In this document: positions 18,953 to 27,600 of the stretch, piece by piece
Numbering within the stretch: position 1 is the first letter of the stretch
How the letters are laid out: the number at the start of each line of letters is the position of its first letter
NCBI GenBank assembly: GCA_946406035.1
Contig: CAMJJG010000002.1
Span: forward strand, 1-64,000
DNA: 64,000 bases
DNA from: an uncultured Prevotellaceae bacterium
Lineage (GTDB): Bacteria > Bacteroidota > Bacteroidia > Bacteroidales > Muribaculaceae
Reading direction: 5' to 3'
Program-made: the position numbers and the translations under genes
The notes under the pieces: model-generated
Told to the model about the DNA's origin: nothing
The model's database searches: none
Seen by the model: only the letters and a program-made list of their open reading frames with translations

Positions 18953-18993
18953 ACAGCCGATGCAACTTGATAACATATTGTTGCATCGGCTGT
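18953..18993 (+). terminator. Terminator after obgE
   Basis: ACAGCCGATGCAAC (18953-18966) and GTTGCATCGGCTGT (18980-18993) form a perfect 14-bp stem, followed by CTTTAGG and TTGTTTTG. It lies between convergent genes. Confidence 0.85.
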
Positions 18994-19049
18994 CTTTAGG
19001 TTGTTTTGTCCTAGAGGACTAACTGGCATTGTCCTCGCGGGGGCAACCG

Positions 19050-20099
19050 CTAAATCTTGCTGTCGTTGCTCAGCAGGAACTTGCGTTTGGGCGCAATGGC
19101 ATCAAAATCCTCCTTTGTGAGCGGGGCAATGCGGTCCAGGATTGCCGACAAGCGGCCCGCTATCCTGTATTCAACCGGAGAACTGGTCGGCACCTGGTGC
19201 AGCAGCGTGGTTACCCTCTCCTTGATGGCCGAGAACTCAAACACCATCGACGTGTTGAACCAGGCATCGGCATGACTGGCAAACGGCAGAATCCACAGGT
19301 TCTCGCCGCGCAACACGCCGGGCCACCACTGCAGCGTCTGCAATGCGCTGGCACCACGGCTGTTATAGTCTCGGTAGATGCGGCGCAGCAGGCGGTTGTC
19401 GTGCTCGTCAAGTCCTAGCTTCTCACCATAGTAGATGGTCGCTTGGGCGGTCACAAACAAGCGGAATTTCTTGTCCTCCTCAACAGCGGGAACCAGCAGT
19501 GGGTTGAGCGCGTGCAACCCCTCGAGAAACAGCAGGCTGTTGCTCTCAAGCTTCATCGTATTGCCCTGATAGGTGCGCTCTCCCTTGACGTAGTCATAGG
19601 TCGGAATAGATACTTGATCGCCTGCCAGCAGGCTTGCCACATCGTTTCCCAACTGTTTCAGGTCCAAGCCATAGAATGATTCATAATCGATTGCTCCATA
19701 GGGGTCGAGCGGGCGTTGGTCCACATTGAGGAAATAGTTGTCGAGCGAGACAACACAGGGCTGGATGCCGTTGTCGCGCAGCATGTGGTTCAAGAAGCGC
19801 GACGTGGTGGTCTTTCCCGAGCAGGACGGTCCGGCGACAAGCACTATGCGCAGTCCCTCCTGGCGAAAGCGGCGCGTGATTTCGGTCGTGATGCGCTCCA
19901 GCCGCCGGCTGTGCTGCACCTCATCCTCGGCCATGAGCTCGGGTGCCAGTCCACGGGAAATCACCTCGTTGAACAACGAGATGCCATTCTTGCCCTGGGC
20001 TTCAAGGTGCCTGATGGCTCCACAAAATTCCTCTAGCGACATGTGCTTGACGCTATCTTGCCGCTGTTGTTGATTGACGCTTGCTGTTAATTCAATCAT
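19050..20099 (-). CDS. Uridine kinase-like nucleoside kinase, short paralogue
   Basis: A cytoplasmic P-loop kinase (349 aa) of the PRK/Udk family, which phosphorylates nucleosides such as uridine. The Walker A motif is AGPSCSGKTTTS near residue 92, and the catalytic or substrate Asp region is SLDNYFLN. EGLHALNP, DNRLLRRIYRDY and PFASHADAWFN match the neighbouring 561-aa kinase. It lacks that protein's N-terminal TGS and ThrRS-like region and keeps only about 80 unrelated residues before the kinase. It is 103 bp downstream of the paralogue on the same strand, with no intact transcription signal of its own seen. Substrate specificity is not deducible. Confidence 0.85.
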   Translation of the reverse strand: MIELTASVNQQQRQDSVKHMSLEEFCGAIRHLEAQGKNGISLFNEVISRGLAPELMAEDEVQHSRRLERITTEITRRFRQEGLRIVLVAGPSCSGKTTTSRFLNHMLRDNGIQPCVVSLDNYFLNVDQRPLDPYGAIDYESFYGLDLKQLGNDVASLLAGDQVSIPTYDYVKGERTYQGNTMKLESNSLLFLEGLHALNPLLVPAVEEDKKFRLFVTAQATIYYGEKLGLDEHDNRLLRRIYRDYNSRGASALQTLQWWPGVLRGENLWILPFASHADAWFNTSMVFEFSAIKERVTTLLHQVPTSSPVEYRIAGRLSAILDRIAPLTKEDFDAIAPKRKFLLSNDSKI

Positions 20100-20159
20100 T
20101 GGTTGATATAGTTTGATATGATTTTTATTAGTTTTCTAAGTGGTTAGTTACTAATGAGA

Positions 20160-20193
20160 AGTGGGTCCTATTGTACTCACAATAGGACCCACT
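20160..20193. terminator. Hairpin between the two kinase genes
   Basis: AGTGGGTCCTATTGT (20160-20174) and ACAATAGGACCCACT (20179-20193) form a perfect 15-bp stem with a 4-nt loop. No strong T-run follows on the minus strand, so it may attenuate rather than stop transcription from the upstream kinase gene into the short paralogue. Confidence 0.65.
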
Positions 20194-20202
20194 CGTTTGG
20201 CA

Positions 20203-21888
20203 TTAATAGTGGAAGCTGCTTCCGCCCAGGAATTCGCGCAGCAAGCTCGTGCTGGGAATGTCTTTCTCGTCCAGTGGCTCAAAGTAGTTCAAGAACTTGA
20301 TTAGTCTCGAGGCTTCGGCATACTCGGGCGTGTTGCTGGGCACCTGTTGCAAGATGGGGAGCGCATAGTTCCTCATCACCGATAGCTCGAACAGCAGCGA
20401 GGAGTTGAACATCGCGTCGGCATTCTCATGGAACGGCATGATCCACTTGTCCTCGCCCCGGCGCACGCTCGCCCAGCGCTGGATCGTCTGCTGGGCGCTG
20501 CTATTGCGGTACTTGTGGTCGCGTATGATGCGGCGCAGCAGGCGGTTGTCATAGGTGCCTATCCAGTTATGGTCGTCAATGTTCAGCGTGGTCAGCGCCG
20601 ACACAAACAGCCTGAACTTCTGCTCATCGGGGATGAGGCGGGTGAGTTCGGGATTCAAGCCATGGATGCCTTCCATCAGCAGGATATCTCCCTGTTCCAG
20701 TTTCAGGGTCTTGCCGGTATATTCCCGCTCGCCAGTCTTGAAATTATAGGTGGGCATGGCCACTTCCTTGCCGGCAAGCAGGTCGGTCACGTCCTTGTTG
20801 AACTGCTCCAGGTCGAGCGCATAGAGCGACTCATAGTCATAGTCTCCGTTGGCGTCGCGCGGCGTGCGGTCGCGGTTCACGAAGTAGTTATCTAGCTCTA
20901 TAACCTTGGGCACGATATAGTTGGTCATCAGTTGGATGGCCAGGCGCTTGGAAGACGTTGTCTTGCCGCTAGACGAGGGGCCGGCAATGAGCACCACGCG
21001 AGCGCCTCCCTCGTGGTAACGGCGGGTAATCTCGTCCGCTATCTGAATAAAGTACTTGTTGTGGAGTGCCTCTACCACGTTGATGAGCAGGGGGGCATAA
21101 CCGGCCTTGATGGCATGGTTGAGCTCGCCCACGTCGCCCAGGCGGATAACCTTGTTGAAGTTGATATAGTCGGTAAAGGCTTTGAACAGTTTGGGCTGAG
21201 GCTCCCATTGCGCCACGCGGGTAAAGTCATGGCGGTCGGGACCCAGCAACAGCATTCCGCTCTCATAGGGCACCAGGTCAAACACCTTCAACATACCTGT
21301 CGAGGGTACCAGGGGGCCATAGAAGCTGTCGATGATGTCATCGAGCTTGTAATAGACAGTGTAGAGCTGGTTGATGCTCTCCAGCAGCCGCACCTTGTCC
21401 TTGAGGCCTTGTTTGCTGAACATCTCGATGACGTCGGCCGTCAGGCGCTCGCGACGCAGGAAGGGCATGTCGGCATCAACGATCTGGACCATGCGTTCCT
21501 TGAGCCGATCGATGACCTCGGGCGTGAGGAAGGACTCTGCATGCTTGATCTGGCAGTAATGACCGTTGCTGATGCTGTGCTGGATGCACAATCGCTTGCC
21601 GGGATACAGGTCGTTCAGGGCCTTGTAGAGCACCATGCACAGCGAGCGCGTGAACACGCGGTAACCCGCATTGGAACTGATGTCGATGAACTCGACATGC
21701 TTGGGTGCATAGACGGGATAGTGCATGTCCTCGACCTTGTTGTTTACCAGCACACACACGGCATCGCCCTTGAGGTCAAGCCGACCCTTGATGGTATCAT
21801 ACAGGTCGATGAGTGATTCACCGCCGTCGATGTTGATATACTCGTTGGTGTTCTTGCAGAACACTTTGAGTTCATCATACTTTTTCAT
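20203..21888 (-). CDS. Nucleoside kinase with N-terminal TGS/ThrRS-like region
   Basis: A 561-aa protein found widely in Bacteroidetes and annotated as uridine or nucleoside kinase. Residues 1-65 resemble a TGS domain (KNTNEYINIDGGESLIDLYD). Residues 70-220 resemble the threonyl-tRNA synthetase second additional domain (HSISNGHYCQIK, FLTPEVIDRLKERM). The kinase domain starts near residue 290 with AGPSSSGKTTSSKRL, then ELDNYFVNRD, MEGIHGLNPELT and DNRLLRRIIRDHKYR. The N-terminal region probably has no synthetase activity because the catalytic core is absent. A -7 box lies 30 bp upstream at 21919. Confidence 0.9.
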   Translation of the reverse strand: MKKYDELKVFCKNTNEYINIDGGESLIDLYDTIKGRLDLKGDAVCVLVNNKVEDMHYPVYAPKHVEFIDISSNAGYRVFTRSLCMVLYKALNDLYPGKRLCIQHSISNGHYCQIKHAESFLTPEVIDRLKERMVQIVDADMPFLRRERLTADVIEMFSKQGLKDKVRLLESINQLYTVYYKLDDIIDSFYGPLVPSTGMLKVFDLVPYESGMLLLGPDRHDFTRVAQWEPQPKLFKAFTDYINFNKVIRLGDVGELNHAIKAGYAPLLINVVEALHNKYFIQIADEITRRYHEGGARVVLIAGPSSSGKTTSSKRLAIQLMTNYIVPKVIELDNYFVNRDRTPRDANGDYDYESLYALDLEQFNKDVTDLLAGKEVAMPTYNFKTGEREYTGKTLKLEQGDILLMEGIHGLNPELTRLIPDEQKFRLFVSALTTLNIDDHNWIGTYDNRLLRRIIRDHKYRNSSAQQTIQRWASVRRGEDKWIMPFHENADAMFNSSLLFELSVMRNYALPILQQVPSNTPEYAEASRLIKFLNYFEPLDEKDIPSTSLLREFLGGSSFHY

Positions 21889-21918
21889 AAAATCCAGTGC
21901 TTACGGGTTTATAAGCCG

Positions 21919-21926
21919 CAAAGTTA
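21919..21926 (-). promoter_or_regulatory. -7 box of the nucleoside kinase gene
   Basis: TAACTTTG on the minus strand, 30 bp before the ATG. No -33 match is visible. Confidence 0.45.
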
Positions 21927-22031
21927 GAAAAAATTCCCGAAAAACCGTAAGATTTGTCTAATAAAATGAAACAAAATTGTAAAAAATGTATTTTTTCGGA
22001 TGTTTTCGGTATGGATATTACAAAAATGATA

Positions 22032-22039
22032 TACCTTTG
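22032..22039 (+). promoter_or_regulatory. -7 box of the MBL-fold gene
   Basis: TACCTTTG fits TAnnTTTG and lies 27 bp before the ATG at 22067. Confidence 0.45.
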
Positions 22040-22066
22040 AACATTTATGATTAAAATGACCCAAAG

Positions 22067-22822
22067 ATGAAAGTAAAAACGTTATTGATTATGGCTATGA
22101 TGATCATTGGTGCCATGTGCGGTTGCACGGCACAAGAGAGCGTGGAAGACGGTTGTGACGTGTTCAAGACCACAGCCGGGACGACTGTAAAGATGTATTG
22201 CATCAAGCACGGCAGCGTGCGCATGCAGGTGGGCGACAAGTGGATCTATGTCGATCCGGTGACGACGGCCGTCAAGCCCGAGACCGACTACTCTACCCTG
22301 CCCCAGGCCGACTACATCCTGGTCACCCACGAGCACTTTGACCACCTGGACTCGGTGGCCATCAACCAGCTGAGCAAGCCCGGAACCGTGCTCATCACCA
22401 ATGCCCGCTGCTGCGAGATGCTGGGTGGCCGTGGCGATGTCATGGCTAACGGCGACTCACGCACCCTGGCCGAGGGCTGGACCGTGGACGCCGTGCCGGC
22501 CTACAACAACTCGCCCGACAAGCTGCAATTCCACCCCCGGGGCCGCGACAACGGCTTTGTATTGACGATCGAGGGCAAGCGCATCTACATCGCCGGCGAC
22601 ACCGAGGACATCCCCGAGATGGCCGCCATCAAGGACATCGACGTGGCCTTCCTGCCCTGCATCCTGCCCTTCACGATGACGCCCGAGCAGTGTGCCCATG
22701 CCGCCACGATGGTTGGGCCCGCCGTGCTGTTCCCCTACCACTACGGCCAGACCGACATCCAGCAGGTCGTCAAGCTCCTCGACGGCAGCGGCATCGACGT
22801 GCGCATCCGCAACTACCAGTGA
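22067..22822 (+). CDS. Exported metallo-beta-lactamase-fold hydrolase (UlaG-like)
   Basis: A 251-aa protein with an N-terminal export signal that may be a lipoprotein signal (Cys18/Cys20 in GAMCGCTAQ). The domain shows the HxHxDH zinc motif as THEHFDHLD near residue 88, the second-site Asp in YIAGDTEDIPEM, and a late His in FPYHYGQTD. This arrangement resembles the UlaG/YtnP-type L-ascorbate-6-phosphate lactonase-like subfamily, whose members act on varied substrates. The export signal means the substrate would be extracytoplasmic. It is monocistronic, with a strong terminator. Confidence 0.85.
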   Translation: MKVKTLLIMAMMIIGAMCGCTAQESVEDGCDVFKTTAGTTVKMYCIKHGSVRMQVGDKWIYVDPVTTAVKPETDYSTLPQADYILVTHEHFDHLDSVAINQLSKPGTVLITNARCCEMLGGRGDVMANGDSRTLAEGWTVDAVPAYNNSPDKLQFHPRGRDNGFVLTIEGKRIYIAGDTEDIPEMAAIKDIDVAFLPCILPFTMTPEQCAHAATMVGPAVLFPYHYGQTDIQQVVKLLDGSGIDVRIRNYQ

Positions 22823-22859
22823 ACACTGGCTATAGTCACAATAGATGATAGATAAAACA

Positions 22860-22893
22860 CTGCCGCCGCGACACTCAACAGTCGCGGCGGCAG
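22860..22893. terminator. Strong bidirectional terminator between MBL gene and SusCD locus 2
   Basis: CTGCCGCCGCGAC (22860-22872) and GTCGCGGCGGCAG (22881-22893) form a perfect GC-rich 13-bp stem with an 8-nt loop. CCGTTTTTTATT follows on the plus strand and TGTTTTATC on the minus strand. Confidence 0.9.
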
Positions 22894-22936
22894 CCGTTTT
22901 TTATTGGTCAGCCCTTAGGGGGCCTTGACTTGCAGA

Positions 22937-24658
22937 TTACCAACCGGGGTTCTGGCCAATCTCGGGATTCAGGTTGCGCTGATCGTCGGGAATGGGCAGC
23001 AGGTTGTACTTGGGATCCCACTGGCGGGGAGCACCATTGTTCGAGCAGTTGATGTAACCGTCGGCATCAACGTTCACCTCGCCCAGGCTGATGCCCTGAG
23101 CCTCATAACCGGCAACATAAGCACCACGGCTCAGGTTGGGGTTCTTGTCGGTGTCGAGCAGCGACAGCTGGTTCCAGCGCAGCAGCGACCAGTAGCGGTC
23201 GTTCATGCAGTACATCATCTCGACGCGGCGCTCGCGGCGAACCTCCCAGATGATGTTGCTCACGCCCATGTTGTTGGCGGGATCGGCCTCAACGCTGGTG
23301 GTCAGGTGGGGCATGCCCACGCGGTCACGCAGCAGGTTGATGGACTTGTTGAGGTCATCGTTGGTGATGGTACCCAGCTCGGCGCAAGCCTCGGCATAGT
23401 TCAGCAGGATCTCGGCATACCAGAAGATGGGAGCATCGGTCCAGTTACCATAGGTGCTCTGGCGGTTCGTGTTGTCGATCAGGTTGGTGTCAAACAGGAA
23501 CACGCCATAGCCCGTCGATGCGGTGGACTGGGCGCCGCCAAAGCGGGCATAACCACTGCCGGGGAATTGCAGGATCTTGTCAACCTGTGCGCTCAAGCGC
23601 GGGTCGCGGTTGGCCAGCACGTTGCTGATGTCGATGTGGGGAGCCTCGCCCAGGCCCGAGTTGTCGTCCAGGACAACCACGATACCGCGGTCGCTCTTGT
23701 CCTTGCTGGTGGTAGCCAGGGGCTTACCATCCCTGAACAGGTAGCTGTCAAAGGCATCCTTGGTCATACCGTTAACCTGGGTCGAACCGCAGGTGTAGTC
23801 GATAGTACCGTGAGCAAAGGTGCTCTGGATGTACTTCTTGTACATGATCATCTCGGGGTTACCGGCCAGGTCAAGCGAGTTGAAGTTGGCCTGGTAGTTG
23901 CTGTTGAGGCTGAAGTTGCCCGAGTTCATGATCTCCTCACAGGCCTTCTTGGCCTCGGTCAGGTAGGTGTTGGCGCGGGTATTGTCGTTCTTGACATACT
24001 TGCTGTAGTCACCCTCATACAGGCACACCTCGGCCTTCATGGCCAGTGCCACCCACTTGTTGAAAGCGGTGCGAGAGCCCGAGTTTTCGTTGATGTTGGC
24101 GCAAGCAAAGTTGAGGTCCTCAAGCACCTTGTCCATAACGGTGTTGCGGGGCTGACGGGGACCGTACAGCACCTCGGTGTCGTTAGGATCAAGCACCTTG
24201 TCTACCCAGTAGCAGTCGCCATAGTTGCGAACGAGCTTGTAGTGCTGCCAAGCACGGTACAGGCGGCCAATGCCCAGCCAGTTGTTCTTCTTGGCATCGC
24301 TCATCGAGGTAACGCCAGGAACAGCGGCGATGAGGGTGTTGGCACGACGGATTTCCACATAGGGGGTGTTCCAAGCGCCAGCGCTACCAGGAACATTCAT
24401 GTAGGTCCACTTGGTGATACCAGTCGAGGCCTGGTCATCGTTCAGGGTGTTGAAATAGTAGTCACCACTACCGCTGCCATAACCCGTGAAGGTGTTGTAG
24501 AAGTAGTTGGCAAACAGCTGGACATTGGTCTCGCTGGTGAAATAGTTGTCCCTGGTGAACTGATCATAGGGCTCGGTATCGAGGATATCATTACACGATG
24601 CGAGCGAGAGCAGGACAACACCCATACCAGCCAGTATAATTGATTTGAAAAGTTTCAT
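22937..24658 (-). CDS. SusD/RagB-family surface lipoprotein
   Basis: A 573-aa lipoprotein with lipobox SLASC (Cys22), the ligand-binding lid of SusCD locus 2. Typical features are FANYFYNTFTGYGSGSGDYYF, the helical segment IGRLYRAWQHYKLVRNYGDCYWVD, and the C-terminal FWYAEILLNYAEACAELG and NIIWEVRRERRVEMMY. It lies 33 bp after its SusC partner and is the last gene of the locus, so this locus lacks the third lipoprotein seen in locus 1. No glycoside hydrolase or regulator flanks it. Confidence 0.95.
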   Translation of the reverse strand: MKLFKSIILAGMGVVLLSLASCNDILDTEPYDQFTRDNYFTSETNVQLFANYFYNTFTGYGSGSGDYYFNTLNDDQASTGITKWTYMNVPGSAGAWNTPYVEIRRANTLIAAVPGVTSMSDAKKNNWLGIGRLYRAWQHYKLVRNYGDCYWVDKVLDPNDTEVLYGPRQPRNTVMDKVLEDLNFACANINENSGSRTAFNKWVALAMKAEVCLYEGDYSKYVKNDNTRANTYLTEAKKACEEIMNSGNFSLNSNYQANFNSLDLAGNPEMIMYKKYIQSTFAHGTIDYTCGSTQVNGMTKDAFDSYLFRDGKPLATTSKDKSDRGIVVVLDDNSGLGEAPHIDISNVLANRDPRLSAQVDKILQFPGSGYARFGGAQSTASTGYGVFLFDTNLIDNTNRQSTYGNWTDAPIFWYAEILLNYAEACAELGTITNDDLNKSINLLRDRVGMPHLTTSVEADPANNMGVSNIIWEVRRERRVEMMYCMNDRYWSLLRWNQLSLLDTDKNPNLSRGAYVAGYEAQGISLGEVNVDADGYINCSNNGAPRQWDPKYNLLPIPDDQRNLNPEIGQNPGW

Positions 24659-24691
24659 AATTATATCTGTTTAGTTTGAGTCAGTTAATAA

Positions 24692-27600
24692 TTACTTCAC
24701 GATAATCTCACAGATAGAAACACGGTTCCAGCTCAGTTCATCAAACATGTTGCTGATGCCCTGGCCCTGGGCGTTGATGCGCTTGGCATCGATACCATAC
24801 TTCTTCACGAGCATATCCTTCACGCTGGCGGCGCGGCCGTTGGCGAGCTGGATGTTGTGGTCGGCGGGACCGTCCTTGGAGGCATAACCGTTGATGGTGC
24901 AAGTGGCCTCGGGATGGCTCTTCAGGTAAGCGGCAACGCGCTCAACATTGGGCTGCTGGTCGGCGCTCACGGCGGTCTTGTTCACGGGGAAGTGAACGAG
25001 AACGTTCATGAACTGCTGGCCCTTCTCAATCATGCCGCTCTTGCTCTTCTGGCAGTCGTTCAGGTCCTTCTGGAGCTGGTTGTTGCGGTTGTTGGCAGCC
25101 TTGAGCTGGTTCTGCAGGTCGGCGATGCGTGCATTGGCAGCATTCTGGGCATCGGCGAGCTGAGCGCGCAGGTCATTGATCTGTGCATTCAGGGCGCTGT
25201 TGTCAACGGGAGCGGCAATGGTGCTGTGACCGCTGGCGCCGAAGGTCAACTGAACACCTACCGAGTAGGTGCGCATGATGGGATCGGTACGGCCCCAAAC
25301 GGCGTTGCCATAGCTACCCACACCGGTGTTGATCTCGGGATCGAGACCAGTGCCGTTGCTGTGGTTGATGATGTCGAACAGGTTGTCGGTCGAAGCATAG
25401 ATGCGCAGCTTCTCGATCAGCGCCTTGCGGGTGATGTGCTGCGGCAGCGTGTAACCCAAGATGATGTTCTTCATGCGCAGGTAGGACATGTTCACCAGGT
25501 ACTTGGTCTGGGGATAGAAGTTGAACTTACCCAGGTCAAGGATGTCGCTCGAGGCGGTACCGCGGCCGGCACCACCACCCCACATGCGGGGGAAGTCGGC
25601 GTTCTGGTCGATCTTGCCAGCGGCATAGTCGGCCTCGGTGATATAGCTGGTCTGGTTGTCATAGATAGCGTCGGCACCACGCATGAACGGCATTACGAAT
25701 GCCGACTGCGTCCACATGTTGCGCTTGCCCACACCCTGCAGGAAGAAGTCAATGTCAAAGCCCTTCCAGGCAGCGCCCAGGCGCAGCGAGTACTGGTAGC
25801 GCGGGGTGAAGTTACCGATGCGCTTCAGGTCTCCATGATCCTCGGGAGTACCCTTGCCCCAGTCGATAACGCCGTTACCGTCCAGGTCCTTGAACTTGAT
25901 GTCACCAGGGCCATAGACGAAGCCGTTGGACTGCAGCTTGGTCTGGTCGGCAACGCCAGCGGCATAGGTGCCGTCGGCATTGAAGTCGTTGAAGTCGAAG
26001 TAGCGGTCGGTCTCAAAGCCCCAGATCTCGCCATACTCCTTGCCAGAGTAGTTGGTGTTGATCATGTTGTTGCTGTCCCACTTGGTGATCTTGGTCTTGT
26101 AGTCGCTCACGATAGCGGTAGCATAGAAATCAACATTGCCAAAGCGGTTGTGGTAGTCAAGCTGAACTTCCCAACCACGGGTGCGCATCGAACCAGCGTT
26201 CTCATAGGCGGCGCCTGCACCGATGACTGAGGGCAGAGCCCTGCCAGGTGCCAGCATGTCCTTGTTGGTGCGCTGGAACCAGTCGGCGGTCACGTTCAGG
26301 TGGCCGTTGAAGAAGGCCAGGTCAAGACCCAAGTTGAGGGTCTGGATCGTCTCCCAGGTCAAGGATTCCGAAACCATCTTGGGCAGGCCGAAGTAGTCAT
26401 ACTTGGAGTTGCCGGTACCAATCCAGTTCACACCGTTGGTCACCTTGCCCATGGTCTCGAGGAACATGTAGTTACCAACCCTGTCATTACCGATTTCACC
26501 ATAAGATGCACGGAACTTGGCATTGCTGACGGCGCTCTTGATGGGCGTCCAGAAGGGCATCTCACTGATGCGCCAGCCCAGCGATGCCGAGGGGAAGAAG
26601 GCCCACTGGTCCTTCTTGGGGAACTTGCTCGAGCCGTCGTAGCGGCCGTTCAATTCAACCAGGACGATGCCCTTGTAGTCATAGTTGATGCGGCCGAAGA
26701 AGCCTGCCGAGCCCCAATGGTCATGGCGGTGGGTGTAGCTGTAGTCCTCGTTGGTGAGAGCCAATTCAGGCAAGTTGAGGTCCTGAAGGCCGTGGCGCTC
26801 GTAGTAGAGGTACTCATACTCGGTCTTGTCCATGTTGGCACCCAACTTGATGTTGAAGTTGTGGGCGTCCCTGATCGACTTGGCGAAGTCGAAGTAGCCG
26901 TTGGCCACATGCTCGTGCTGGAAGCTGCGGTCGGTCTCGATAAAGGTCGAACCCGTGATATCGACGGGACGCTGGGGATTCAGACCCCAAGTGTTATAGA
27001 CAACCGAGGGGAGACCGATGCCCTTATAGCGTCCTTCAGTCTTGATGAAGGTGTAGTCGGCATTGAAGGTCAGACCGTGACTGAAGTCAATCTTACCAAA
27101 CGCACCCAGGCGCATGTTGTGCCTCTTGTAGTAGCAATCACCACCGGTGTTGCGGCCACCGATCATCGTGCGTGCGTCATACTTCTCGCCGTCCTCGGGG
27201 TTAACAAAGTAGCCGTAGGGGCCGAAGAACGAACCCCAGCGCCACAGGTACTGATAGGTACCGGCACCGCGCTTGTAGGGGGTGTTATAGGTACGGTCCA
27301 CATAGCTGATGCGGGTGCCGAGTTCCAACCAGTCGGTAGCCTTTACCGAGAGGTTAGCGTTGACGTTGTAGCGGCGCAGCTTGTCGGGGTTGAAGTTCAT
27401 CAACGACTGCTTCTGGTTGTAACCTACCGAGGTGTAGAAGTTGATGCGGCCCGTGTTGCCGGTTACACTCAGGGTGTGGCTCTGGCTGGGAGCATGGTTG
27501 TTGAACATGATGCCGGGCACATCCCAGTTGGCATAGTAACCGTTCTCATCATAGTCGTCACCATAGACCATCTCGCGATACTTGTCCTTGATGTCGCCAT

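Noticed and set aside
22925-24643. 572-aa plus-strand ORF opposite susD of locus 2
   Set aside because: It is antisense to a clear SusD; its Val/Gly/His-rich composition is typical of a mirror frame.
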